A stretch of 15,892 nucleotides of DNA from CAZXDS01 sp964639525 (GCA_964639525.1 CAZXDS010000063.1:1-15892), one strand, 5' to 3'; positions 1-7,904 are shown, counted from the first letter of the stretch. Notes: generated by a model from the letters alone, not told the origin. Numbers and translations are program-made.

Positions 1-737
1 GCTACAAGTGAAAGTATAGAATTGCCCTGCATTGACGTTCGCATTTCATCAAGGAAAAGAATAATCGGCTCATCATAGAGCAAACCGTATTTGTTCATTA
101 CAAGTCCTAATAATGCTTTTTCAAAAGAACGAAACTTGGCTCTTTCCAACCAATAACGAGGAACACCGCCCCAGACAGAATATTCTTCGATTACTTTTAT
201 TGCTGAAATATTTAGATATTCTTTTAAATAATAAACTGACAAATAATCTAATTTGAAAATTATATCGGCTCTTCCGTAAAGGGGAGCTTTTGAACTATTA
301 AATAAACTTGTCATCATGCTTTGGGAACTACCGCAAAGTATTAAATTTAATTTCTGTAAATTACCTAAATCCAGATGTTTTTGAATAATGCTCGGCAATG
401 CAGGAAAATTCTTAACAAGGTAAGGAAACTCATCCAAAACAACAGTAGTCTTTTTATGAATAAGCGAAGGCAATATCGAAAAGAATGAGTTCCAATCATT
501 AATGATAATATTTCCAAATCCCTCAAACTTTTCACTTAGTCGAATTCGGAGGGAGTCGATTTGCAGATTTTTTTCCCGTAAATCAGCCAAAAAATAAATA
601 TCGTCGGAAGTCAATACTTGTTTTAACAACTCGGATTTCCCAATCCTTCTACGTCCGTACAAAATGATTAAGCTGCCGCCTTTTTCTTTCAACTTGGCTT
701 TTAATAACTTAATCTCTTTTTTCCTATCAAGAAACAT
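1..737 (-). CDS. P-loop ATPase of the archaeal-ATPase/DUF234 type (partial, 3' end outside window)
   Basis: The first 245 codons are present, read from ATG at 737-735 down to the window edge. Seen: Walker A G28-RRRIGK-S35, Walker B VVLDE at residues 99-103, a GSS polar motif at 136-138 resembling sensor 1, and PLYGR at 152-156, a conserved element of this family. No signal peptide or membrane segment is seen, so the protein is probably cytoplasmic. The pattern fits the ATPase domain of PF01637, a STAND/MNS-like NTPase family in bacteria and archaea. The usual C-terminal DUF234 domain would lie outside the window. The start is supported by GGAGA five bases upstream. Biological role and target are unknown; such genes are scattered and often horizontally acquired. 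Repeats in the leader (separate entry) suggest local control. Confidence 0.85.
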   Translation of the reverse strand, partial: MFLDRKKEIKLLKAKLKEKGGSLIILYGRRRIGKSELLKQVLTSDDIYFLADLREKNLQIDSLRIRLSEKFEGFGNIIINDWNSFFSILPSLIHKKTTVVLDEFPYLVKNFPALPSIIQKHLDLGNLQKLNLILCGSSQSMMTSLFNSSKAPLYGRADIIFKLDYLSVYYLKEYLNISAIKVIEEYSVWGGVPRYWLERAKFRSFEKALLGLVMNKYGLLYDEPIILFLDEMRTSMQGNSILSLV

Positions 738-791
738 AATGTCTCCTTGTTATGTGTAACAAACATAATGTTTTACAAACATAATAACAAG
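729..791 (-). promoter_or_regulatory. Repeat cluster over leader and start codon of the 5' ATPase
   Basis: On the minus strand ATTATGTTTGT occurs at 785-775 and again at 769-759 (period 16). A third near-copy, ATTATGTTTCT at 739-729, contains the ATG start codon. The inverted pair CTTGTTAT (746-753) and ATAACAAG (784-791) encloses the two upstream copies. The RBS lies between the second and third copies. This arrangement fits an operator or translational control site, but the regulator is unknown and the function is inferred. Confidence 0.45.
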
Positions 792-927
792 CAATATCAT
801 AAATTTTTACTAAGCGCTTTACGGAATGGGAAAGTACTTGATAGTAATTCCTCTCCAAATTTCCTCCAAAATTCAATTTTATATTTTCCGTGTCAATTTA
901 ATCATTAATTAAAAACGGAGGAATCCA

Positions 928-1434
928 ATGAAAAAGTTATTAATTGTTGCACTTGCTTTATTTGTAGGAACTATTTACGGACAGGAATCAAAAGTTCCGG
1001 ATAGAGCAAAGACAAAATTTAATGCGCTTTATCCGAACGCAGAAAAAGTTAAATGGGATGTTGAAGATAATAATTACGAAGTGGGTTTTGAAGCCGATGA
1101 TGTTGAAATGTCCCTTCTTTTTAATGCAAAAGGAAATGTTGTGGAAGTTGAAACTGCACTTGAAGAGGATGATTTACCGAGCGTTGTAGAAAAAAGCGTT
1201 GAAAAGAATTTCAAAGGCTGGGAAATTAAAGAAGCGGCAAAAATTGTTAGAGACGGAAAAACTACATACGAAGCGGAACTTAAAAAGGGCAACCGGAAAA
1301 TGGATGCAATATTCACACAGGGCGGCAAACTCATAAAGAAAAATACAAATGTAGAAAAAGATGAGGAAAACGGAAAGTCGGAGAAGGGTGAAAAAGGTGA
1401 GAAAGATGAAGAAAACGAAAAAGAAGAAAAGTGA
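928..1434 (+). CDS. Secreted PepSY-like (DUF2874-type) protein with Lys/Glu-rich tail
   Basis: 168 residues. Residues 1-19 form a signal peptide (MKK, a hydrophobic core LLIVALALFVGTI, then YGQ), so the protein is probably periplasmic. Residues about 22-136 follow the PepSY-like pattern (PF11396) seen in Bacteroidota: a helix ending in YPNAEKVKW, a YEVGF strand, an FNAKGNVVEVET strand-turn, an LP-containing helix, and a second similar half with TYEAEL and FTQGGKLI. Residues 137-168 are almost only K, E, D, N and G, with EKDEEN at 143-148 and 158-163; this part is probably disordered. GGAGGA at 917-922 sets the start. PepSY domains are thought to be inhibitory or ligand-binding modules, but no specific role is known here. 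It appears to be monocistronic. Confidence 0.85.
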   Translation: MKKLLIVALALFVGTIYGQESKVPDRAKTKFNALYPNAEKVKWDVEDNNYEVGFEADDVEMSLLFNAKGNVVEVETALEEDDLPSVVEKSVEKNFKGWEIKEAAKIVRDGKTTYEAELKKGNRKMDAIFTQGGKLIKKNTNVEKDEENGKSEKGEKGEKDEENEKEEK

Positions 1435-1552
1435 TTTTTAGTGATTCTGTAAAATAAAGAATTCGTCATTTTGAATATCGGTACAGTTTAAATGATAAAG
1501 AATTAAATTATTTAATTTTACAGTATCATTTTTATTTTTTGTAAAAAATTTT

Positions 1553-1704
1553 GGGGTTGTCTCATAATTGTCATTCTGTTCGCTATGGCGAATTGATTCG
1601 GGATCTAATATCTTGATTCTATCTCGTCAATAGACGGTGAAATCCGTATCCCTCTCGGCGAATGCTGTAACAGCGTGATAATGTTGAACTTTTGGGACAA
1701 CCCT
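1553..1704. repeat. MITE-like small inverted-repeat element in front of the efflux genes
   Basis: The left end GGGTTGTCTCATAA (1554-1567) and the reverse complement of the right end, GGGTTGTCCCAAAA (1703-1690), match at 12 of 14 positions. The element is about 150 nt, has no reading frame of note, and is flanked on both sides by TTTT, possibly a target duplication but weak in AT-rich DNA. Inside are further short inverted words, and the stretch starting GTCATTCTG resembles a word common in dispersed bacterial repeats. No transposase is present, so any mobility would need an enzyme supplied from elsewhere. The family is not identified. It ends 18 nt before the channel gene start. Confidence 0.5.
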
Positions 1705-1721
1705 TTTATAATTCAAGGTAT

Positions 1722-3032
1722 ATGATAAAAATGAAAAAAAGCAGTAAAACGATTTTTATTTGGGCTTTTCTTTTGACGGGGATGATATTATCCGCTCAAC
1801 CCGAGAAATATTCTCTTCGGCAATTAATACATCTTGCAATTAGTAATAATACCGATATGAATATTTCACGGGGAAACAATTCAATTGTTAAGCTGAGAAA
1901 AATAAAAGCTCAATCAGGTTTATTGCCTCAAATAAATGCCGAAGGTGGTTATATCTATTCGAGCGAAAAAAACGGCATCACTGCTTTTGCCGGTGCAAAC
2001 GGGAAAAATGAAATACTTGCTTTTTTATCTTTAAGCCAAACTATATTCGATCCCTCAGTAATTAGTGATTTTAAGACAAGTTCAATAAAGGCAGAGGAAC
2101 AGACCTTCATAAATGAAGAAATAAAACAGAATGTAATAAGTCAAGTAGTTGGCGAATATTTTACCGTGTTGAAATATAAAAACGAACAGAGCGTGTTAAA
2201 AGAAAATCTAAAAGCATTCCGTTTAATGTATAAACAAAGTCAGGCCTTATTTTCAGCCGGTTCTGTTCCTGAAATTGACGTTAAAAAATCAAAAATTGAA
2301 TTGTTATTACAGAAAAATTCATTAAATGTTGCAAACAAAAATTACACAGCCGCATTAAATAAATTAAAAGAACTAATAGGAATGAAGATTAGTAATAACC
2401 TTGAACTTTCTCCGTTTGATGTTTCTGAAGTGGTTCTGTATAACTTAAGTGTTTATCAACAATCGGCTTGGGAAAACAGACCGGATTGGAAGCTGATGAA
2501 TAAAGAAAAAGAATTAAGTAAATTAAATATCTCAACTTCTTTTATGAAACATCTGCCCACGATAAGCGGGAATTTATATTACGGCTGGGATGCTCTAAAT
2601 AAATTGGATAAAAACAACCTCGGCTTGCAGGCTGTTGTTACCGCAAGTATGCCGCTATGGCATTGGGGAGCAGTTAATGCAGAACATCAAATTGCACAAA
2701 TAAAATCATCTCAAACCGAATTAAGAAAAAACAGATTACAACTAACAATACTTCGGGAAATTGAGAATAATTATAATGAAGCTAAATTACAAAAAGATCA
2801 GATTTCTGCTATGAAGGAAAGTATTTCTGAAGCTGAACTCGCAGTTAAAATGGCAAGAATAGGATACAGGGAAGGGACAATTACCAATCTGGATCTTATA
2901 AACACTCAAAAATTATATACTCAAACAAAAATGGAATATTTGAAAGCGCTATATAACTTTTATATCGCAAAAGTTAGTCTTTTTAAGAGCATAGGCAAAT
3001 TGAAGGAGGATTTATCTTGGGTAAAAGAGTAA
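1722..3032 (+). CDS. TolC-like outer-membrane efflux channel protein (OEP family)
   Basis: 436 residues from the chosen ATG. Residues 1-25 are a signal peptide ending LSAQ. The rest has the duplicated OEP pattern (PF02321): two long helical stretches with heptad-like spacing (about 100-215 and 320-430), separated by a strand region with PTISGNLYYGWDA near 280-295. The family motif GTITNLDLINTQ is near residue 390. It should form the trimeric channel of the exporter encoded by this gene and the next two. Start choice: AAGG at 1715-1718 is 3 nt from ATG 1722 and 12 nt from ATG 1731, and either gives a good signal peptide. A TTG frame from 1692 would read the right end of the repeat element as protein and is unlikely. 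The 3' end overlaps the adaptor gene by 16 nt, so the two are co-transcribed. Confidence 0.92.
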   Translation: MIKMKKSSKTIFIWAFLLTGMILSAQPEKYSLRQLIHLAISNNTDMNISRGNNSIVKLRKIKAQSGLLPQINAEGGYIYSSEKNGITAFAGANGKNEILAFLSLSQTIFDPSVISDFKTSSIKAEEQTFINEEIKQNVISQVVGEYFTVLKYKNEQSVLKENLKAFRLMYKQSQALFSAGSVPEIDVKKSKIELLLQKNSLNVANKNYTAALNKLKELIGMKISNNLELSPFDVSEVVLYNLSVYQQSAWENRPDWKLMNKEKELSKLNISTSFMKHLPTISGNLYYGWDALNKLDKNNLGLQAVVTASMPLWHWGAVNAEHQIAQIKSSQTELRKNRLQLTILREIENNYNEAKLQKDQISAMKESISEAELAVKMARIGYREGTITNLDLINTQKLYTQTKMEYLKALYNFYIAKVSLFKSIGKLKEDLSWVKE

Positions 3033-4042
3033 ATATTATTTTAATTCTATTATTTTTTTCGGTATTAATTGAAGCTCAAACAATTGCTCCCGTTAAAGTA
3101 TTGAAAGCCCAATTAGATTCAATTTCCAAAATTGTTGAGGGACACGGTATAATAAAACCTTTACCTTCTAACGATATTAAAATATCGTCGGCTTTTGCGA
3201 GCCGAATTGAAAAAATATTTGTTAAGCCGGGAGACCATGTAAAAAAAGGAGACCCTGTTATTGAATTGCAGCGGGATCATGCACTGGATTTAGATGTTCA
3301 AAAAGCGAAAATAAAATTGGAACATGCTAAATTAAGTTATAAAAGAGCCGAAAAACTTTTCAAATCCGGTGTTATAGCAAAAGTAAATTTGGAGAATGTA
3401 AATACAGCGTTTAAACTTGCTCAATCCGAATATAACCTGCAGCTTAAAACACAGCAATATGCTGTTTCCAATAGCGAAATACGTTCCCCAATCGACGGAG
3501 TTGTAAGCAGCATAAACGGAGTAATCGGGCAAATTGCAGACCCGTCCCGTGATTTGATACACATTGTAAATATGAGCAAAACAATTGCAAGTATCGGTAT
3601 CGAAACCGAGGATATGGAGAAAGTAAAAGTCTGGCAAATGGCGGAAGTAACAATCCCGAATGTAAGAGACGGAAATAGTTTTAAAGGAAAGGTAATTAAA
3701 CAAAACAAAGAAATAGACCCGTCAACACAATTGGTTCATATTTGGATTGAAATTGAGAATGCAGCTAATAAACTACAGCCCGGAATGTTTGCCGAAGCGA
3801 ATATTTTTGTTAAAACTGATTCTAATGTAATTGTGCTGCCGAGTTCCGCTGTTCTTGCTGATAACAAAGGCGAATATGTTTTTATTATTAAAAATAATAT
3901 TGCCCATAAAATTTATGTAAAAACGGGGATTAAGAATTCCGGTAAAATTGAAATTATTACAGGAATAGGAAAAGGTGAACTGATAGTTTACCTCGGGAAT
4001 TATGAATTAGAAGATGGAATGCAGGTTAGTATTCAAAAATAA
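3017..4042 (+). CDS. RND efflux periplasmic adaptor subunit (HlyD/MFP family)
   Basis: 341 residues. The start is TTG, fixed by AAGGAGGA at 3003-3010 with a 6-nt spacer; no ATG gives a sensible N-terminus. Residues 1-20 are a signal peptide ending IEAQ. There is no lipobox Cys, so this looks like a soluble periplasmic adaptor rather than a lipoprotein. Lipoyl half-motifs are near 62-85 (IFVKPGDHVKKGDPVIEL) and 155-175 (IRSPIDGVVSS). Between them is a helical hairpin at 88-150 that should contact the channel. A beta-barrel follows at about 187-265 with LQPGMFAEANI, then a membrane-proximal domain. It overlaps the channel gene by 16 nt. The pump gene is 460 nt further on. Substrate cannot be told from the adaptor. 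Confidence 0.92.
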   Translation: MGKRVNIILILLFFSVLIEAQTIAPVKVLKAQLDSISKIVEGHGIIKPLPSNDIKISSAFASRIEKIFVKPGDHVKKGDPVIELQRDHALDLDVQKAKIKLEHAKLSYKRAEKLFKSGVIAKVNLENVNTAFKLAQSEYNLQLKTQQYAVSNSEIRSPIDGVVSSINGVIGQIADPSRDLIHIVNMSKTIASIGIETEDMEKVKVWQMAEVTIPNVRDGNSFKGKVIKQNKEIDPSTQLVHIWIEIENAANKLQPGMFAEANIFVKTDSNVIVLPSSAVLADNKGEYVFIIKNNIAHKIYVKTGIKNSGKIEIITGIGKGELIVYLGNYELEDGMQVSIQK

Positions 4043-4502
4043 ACGAAAGTCCATAGGTATGACTACGAATGGAATTTGCTTGGAAATGATTTTGTATTCC
4101 AATAAGCATAGCTGTCAACTTAAGCGTTTCAAGTTATAAAACTGCCTATGGACTTCGTCCATAGTTATTGTAAATTTAAGTGCTTCGCACTAACTGGAAA
4201 TACATCAACTATTTATTATAAGAAAACAGCAACTGCGAACCTGTCCCGACCAAAGTTGGGAAGCAGTTGAATTTATAATAGCCTCGAACGAAGTTCGAGG
4301 TTGCAAGAAAAAGAAAGGTTACAACTGCAAAGCAGTTGAATTTAAGGATGAATTATAGGAAAGCTTTGAAAAATCCGGTTCTGTCGTCATGAATTTATTT
4401 CAGAATCTACAATTCCGCGGGTTTTAAATAAAATGCAGAAATAAATTCGGCATTGCAATATTTTTTGCTTTACATCGCCTTTCACAATTTAATAGGAATA
4501 GT
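4043..4502. repeat. Hairpin-rich gap between adaptor and pump genes
   Basis: I see no gene here. Hairpins in order: TTGGAA 4080-4085 with TTCCAA 4097-4102; CTATGGAC-TTC-GTCCATAG 4146-4164; AGTGC-TTC-GCACT 4179-4191; CAACTGC 4230-4236 with GCAGTT 4263-4268, enclosing TCCCGAC-CAAA-GTTGGGA 4244-4261; CCTCGAAC-GAA-GTTCGAGG 4282-4300; CAACTGC-AAA-GCAGTTG 4322-4338. AAGCAGTTGAATTTA occurs at 4261-4275 and 4330-4344. GTCCATAGG at 4049-4057 is the complement of CCTATGGAC at 4145-4153. The 4355-4502 part shows no clear structure apart from the pump RBS, AGGAA at 4494-4498. Confidence 0.75.
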
Positions 4503-7500
4503 ATGGAACTTGGGAAATTTATGAAGAAACATGTTAAGTCGATTATTTTTATTGTAATCGTCTTGTCAATCGGGGGAATATTTAGTTCTTTTCAACTTCC
4601 CGTATCGCTTTTCCCGAATATTCAATTTCCTAGAATAGCAGTTTCCGCAGAAGCCGGAGATATGCCTGCCGATAGAATGATGATAACCGTTACGCGTAAA
4701 CTTGAAGAAGCGGTTAATTCAATACAAAATGTCGTGAACGTTCGTTCAGCAACAAGTCGCGGGGCTTCGGAATTATCAATAAATTTTCATTGGAATATTG
4801 ATGTTGTAAAAGCGGAACTTCTTGTAAACAACGCAATAAATCAAATTAGAGGCGAGCTGCCTCCTAATTTTAAATTCACCGTTCGAAGAATGAATCCGAC
4901 GGTTTTCCCGATTATCGGCTATAGTTTAACGTCCGACACAAAAAGCTTGGTGAACTTAAAAAATTACGCTGAATATACTTTGCGTCCGGTATTAACGGGA
5001 ATTGACGGTGTTGCAAAAGTTAAGGTTCTTGGCGGGAGAACTCAAGAGTACGAAGTAGTGGTTAATCCGGAACGTTTACGCTCTTATAATTTATCACTAA
5101 CCGGTTTGGTAAACCAAATACAAAAATCAAATATTATTGAAGCAGCCGGTAAAATAGAGCAAAACTACAAACTTTATCTTACTCTTGTAAACGGACAATA
5201 TGAGAATGAATCCGATATTGGTAAAACAATCATTAAAGTAAAAGGTCAAAATCCTATTTTTTTAAGCGACGTTGCAATAATAAAAAAATCGGTTCGACCT
5301 GAATGGACAAGAGTAACAAGCAACGGGCACGATGCGGTTTTGTTAAATATTTATCAACAGCCCGGCGGAAATACGGTTAAAATTGATAACGCCATCAAGG
5401 ATAAGCTGCTTGCATTGAAAAATAAAATTCCGGCAGGAATTAAGGTTAGTAAATTTTATGATCAATCGGAATTGATTATAGAAAGTATGAAGAGTGTTAG
5501 AGATTCTATTTTTATCGGTATTTTGCTTGCGATGGGAATTCTTTACATATTTTTGCGCAATTGGAAAATCACATTAATTGCCTCGTTAGATGTTCCGATA
5601 ACTATTGCCGTTACAATTCTTGTGATGAATCTTTTCAATATGAGTTTTAACATAATGACTCTCGGTGGGTTAGCAGCGGCAATCGGATTGATTATTGACG
5701 ATGCGATAGTTGTTGTAGAAAATATTATTCGGCATTTGGCGGTAATTAAAGATAGCCCGCAAAATGTTGTCGGTAATTCAATCAAAGAAATATTTAGTGC
5801 TATTCTCGGTTCTTCATTCAGCACTATTGTAGTTTTTGCGCCGTTGGCGTTTTTAACCGGAGTAACCGGGGCGTTTTTCAAGTCGCTTTCGTTGACAATG
5901 GCAATTTCACTATTTGTTTCTTTGCTGCTTTCAATCTTTTTTATCCCGATTTTATCTCAAAGATTCATAACGGAAAAAGATGCGGAAAAGCAGGAAAATG
6001 AAGGATGGTTTTTAACAGCTGTTTATATGTATTACGAAAAAACGATTCACTTTTTGTTTAATAGAAAAATTTGGGCTTATGTAATTAGTTTGATGCTAAT
6101 CGTCTCCGCATATTTTTTTTACAATCATCTTCAAAGCGGATTTATGCCGGAAATGGATGAAGGTGCTTTTATATTGGATTATCACACTCCGCCAGGTACT
6201 TCGCTGCAGGAAACCGATAGAGTTTTAAGACAAGTCGGAGCAATAATATCAAGCGTTCCCGAAGTTGCCAGTTATTCGCGAAGAACAGGAATTCAATTGG
6301 GCGGCGGATTAACGGAAGCAAATATGGGCGATTTTTTAGTACGGCTGAAAAACAACCGCTCGAAAGGAATTCAGGAAATTATTTCGGAAGTTAGAAACCG
6401 GGTTCATAAGACGGTGCCGGGAATTAAAATTGAATTCGCTCAGTTGATGGGAGATTTAATCGGTGATTTAACCGCCATTCCGCAGCCGATTGAAGTGAAA
6501 GTATTCGGGGATAATTACGTGCAAATTGATAGCATATCAAAACACATTGTAAGAATTTTGGAACACGTGCCCGGTGTTGTGGATATTTACAACGGAATAA
6601 CTATTGCAGGTTCTTCAATAATGGTTGACGTAAAACCTCTCATTGCCGGAGTTTACGGATTAACAGCCGACGATATTCTTAACGAAGTAAGAGCAGCAGT
6701 GGAAGGGGATGCGGCTTCCGAAATACAAGGTCCGCTTTATATGACGGGCATCAGAGTGCAATATCCTTTAAGGGATAGGGAGAATATTGATAAGCTGAAA
6801 CAAATGCGGATTCTTACTCCCAAAGGTGAATATGTAAAACTTGGTACGGTTGCAAAGTTAAATATTCTGAATGGTCAGCCTGAATTAACACGTGAAAACT
6901 TAAAACAGATGATTGCAGTAAAAGCACGACTAAGCGGTCGGGATATGGGAAGTGCTATGGTTGAAATTAAGCAGAAAGTTTCCTCGCAAATTTCTCTGCC
7001 GAGTGATGTATTTATACAATACGGCGGATTATACTCCGAACAGCAAAAATCTTTTAAAGGCTTATTGGTTGTTTTAATAATGGCAATCCTACTCGTTTTT
7101 AGTGTGCAGATGATAGAATTTGAATCATTCAAAATACCGGTTATAATTTTGATTTTGTCGCTGCTTTCTTTATCCGGTGTGTTTTTCTTGTTGTGGGCTG
7201 CAAATGTGGCGTTAAATATTTCATCTATGATGGGAATGATTATGATAATCGGCATCGTAGGTGAAAATGCAATATTTTTAATACACTATATTCAACTTTT
7301 CCGTGAAGAAGGGATGAATTTGAAAATCGCTTTGGTTGAAGCCGGGAAAGTGAGATTGCGTCCCATTTTTATGACCACATTTGCAGCGGTTTTAGCGTTA
7401 ATGCCTTTGGCTTTGGGAATTGGCACCGGTGCACAAATGCAGCAGCCGTTAGCAATTGCGGTAATCGGCGGGTTTTCACTCTCGGCATTTTTGCTGCTTT

Positions 7501-7538
7501 TTATTTTACCGGTTTTTTATTTAAGTGCTAAACCTTGA
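4503..7538 (+). CDS. RND-family efflux pump, inner-membrane permease subunit (AcrB-like)
   Basis: 1011 residues, near the normal length for this superfamily. TM1 is at 12-30. A first periplasmic porter region covers about 35-330 and contains FPNIQFPRIAVSAEAG. TM2-TM6 lie at about 335-490. TM7 is at 523-540, a second porter region at 545-845 (FMPEMDEGAF near 547-556), and TM8-TM12 at 853-1007. In TM4 the family's proton-relay pair is present as D399-D400 in GLIIDDAIVVVEN. In TM10 the position equivalent to AcrB Lys940 is Glu921 (GIVGENAIF), an unusual charge change. The start is ATG with AGGAA four bases upstream. The stop codon lies inside a palindromic repeat, so the last residues (AKP) may be repeat-derived. 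With the two genes upstream it should form a proton-driven exporter. Substrate is not predictable; a lipophilic compound is as likely as metal. Confidence 0.93.
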   Translation: MELGKFMKKHVKSIIFIVIVLSIGGIFSSFQLPVSLFPNIQFPRIAVSAEAGDMPADRMMITVTRKLEEAVNSIQNVVNVRSATSRGASELSINFHWNIDVVKAELLVNNAINQIRGELPPNFKFTVRRMNPTVFPIIGYSLTSDTKSLVNLKNYAEYTLRPVLTGIDGVAKVKVLGGRTQEYEVVVNPERLRSYNLSLTGLVNQIQKSNIIEAAGKIEQNYKLYLTLVNGQYENESDIGKTIIKVKGQNPIFLSDVAIIKKSVRPEWTRVTSNGHDAVLLNIYQQPGGNTVKIDNAIKDKLLALKNKIPAGIKVSKFYDQSELIIESMKSVRDSIFIGILLAMGILYIFLRNWKITLIASLDVPITIAVTILVMNLFNMSFNIMTLGGLAAAIGLIIDDAIVVVENIIRHLAVIKDSPQNVVGNSIKEIFSAILGSSFSTIVVFAPLAFLTGVTGAFFKSLSLTMAISLFVSLLLSIFFIPILSQRFITEKDAEKQENEGWFLTAVYMYYEKTIHFLFNRKIWAYVISLMLIVSAYFFYNHLQSGFMPEMDEGAFILDYHTPPGTSLQETDRVLRQVGAIISSVPEVASYSRRTGIQLGGGLTEANMGDFLVRLKNNRSKGIQEIISEVRNRVHKTVPGIKIEFAQLMGDLIGDLTAIPQPIEVKVFGDNYVQIDSISKHIVRILEHVPGVVDIYNGITIAGSSIMVDVKPLIAGVYGLTADDILNEVRAAVEGDAASEIQGPLYMTGIRVQYPLRDRENIDKLKQMRILTPKGEYVKLGTVAKLNILNGQPELTRENLKQMIAVKARLSGRDMGSAMVEIKQKVSSQISLPSDVFIQYGGLYSEQQKSFKGLLVVLIMAILLVFSVQMIEFESFKIPVIILILSLLSLSGVFFLLWAANVALNISSMMGMIMIIGIVGENAIFLIHYIQLFREEGMNLKIALVEAGKVRLRPIFMTTFAAVLALMPLALGIGTGAQMQQPLAIAVIGGFSLSAFLLLFILPVFYLSAKP

Positions 7539-7544
7539 AGGTTT
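7530..7544. repeat. ACCTTGAAGGT-family palindrome over the pump stop codon
   Basis: AAACCTTGAAGGTTT is a perfect 15-nt odd palindrome. The pump stop codon TGA (7536-7538) is its centre. Related words recur at 7918-7930, 7970-7982, 8043-8055, 9280-9293 and 9305-9317. Confidence 0.7.
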
Positions 7545-7690
7545 GTTAATCCGACAGTTGATCAGCGATTCGGGGTCAAGATTAAAACCAATAGTAACAA
7601 TTACTTACAAGATTAAATAGAAATATTTCGGCAAAGACCGAATCCGGCTTTCGACTGATTTTCCAGTTAATTTTTTTTTCAGAATGAAAA

Positions 7691-7847
7691 TTGTAGAATC
7701 GACTTTCCTCGCAGAGTTCTGTGAATAGTCGGTTTATCTTTTAACGTTTCAAAATATTTAATTTTCTTACTGTTTTTCTACGTTTTCTCTATATTTAACC
7801 AGGAACAAACTGTCCACCGGACTCTGCGAGGAAAGTTTGTTCTACAA
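7691..7847. repeat. Inverted-repeat element (MITE-like) downstream of the pump gene
   Basis: The left end 7691-7717 and the reverse complement of 7821-7847 match at 24 of 27 positions: TTGTAGAA, three differing bases, then the 16-bp perfect ACTTTCCTCGCAGAGT. The similarity continues more weakly inward for about 15 nt. The ends are separated by 103 nt of AT-rich DNA without a reading frame. TGAAAATTGTA stands near both ends (7685-7695 and 7862-7872), but the left copy overlaps the repeat, so it is not a clean target duplication. No transposase is nearby; the family is not identified. Confidence 0.6.
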
Positions 7848-7904
7848 CAACAATTTAATATTGAAAATTGTATTATTTGACTCTGAATTGCTGTAGTTGA
7901 CGGA

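Noticed and set aside
1074..1469. Open minus-strand frame rich in Ser and Phe opposite the PepSY-like gene
   Set aside because: It is the complement of the purine-rich Lys/Glu tail and has no family motifs. The plus-strand gene has a signal peptide, domain pattern and strong RBS.
1692..1721. TTG start giving a 10-residue longer channel protein
   Set aside because: The extra residues would be read from the right end of the inverted-repeat element and would precede the signal peptide. ATG at 1722 or 1731 gives a normal signal peptide.
3332..3708. Several minus-strand frames of 69-123 codons within the adaptor gene
   Set aside because: They overlap each other and a clear HlyD-family gene, and have no recognizable domain or RBS.
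5543..7255. Minus-strand frames at 5543-5881 and 6875-7255
   Set aside because: These are opposite conserved membrane segments of the RND pump; their composition is a by-product of that coding sequence.
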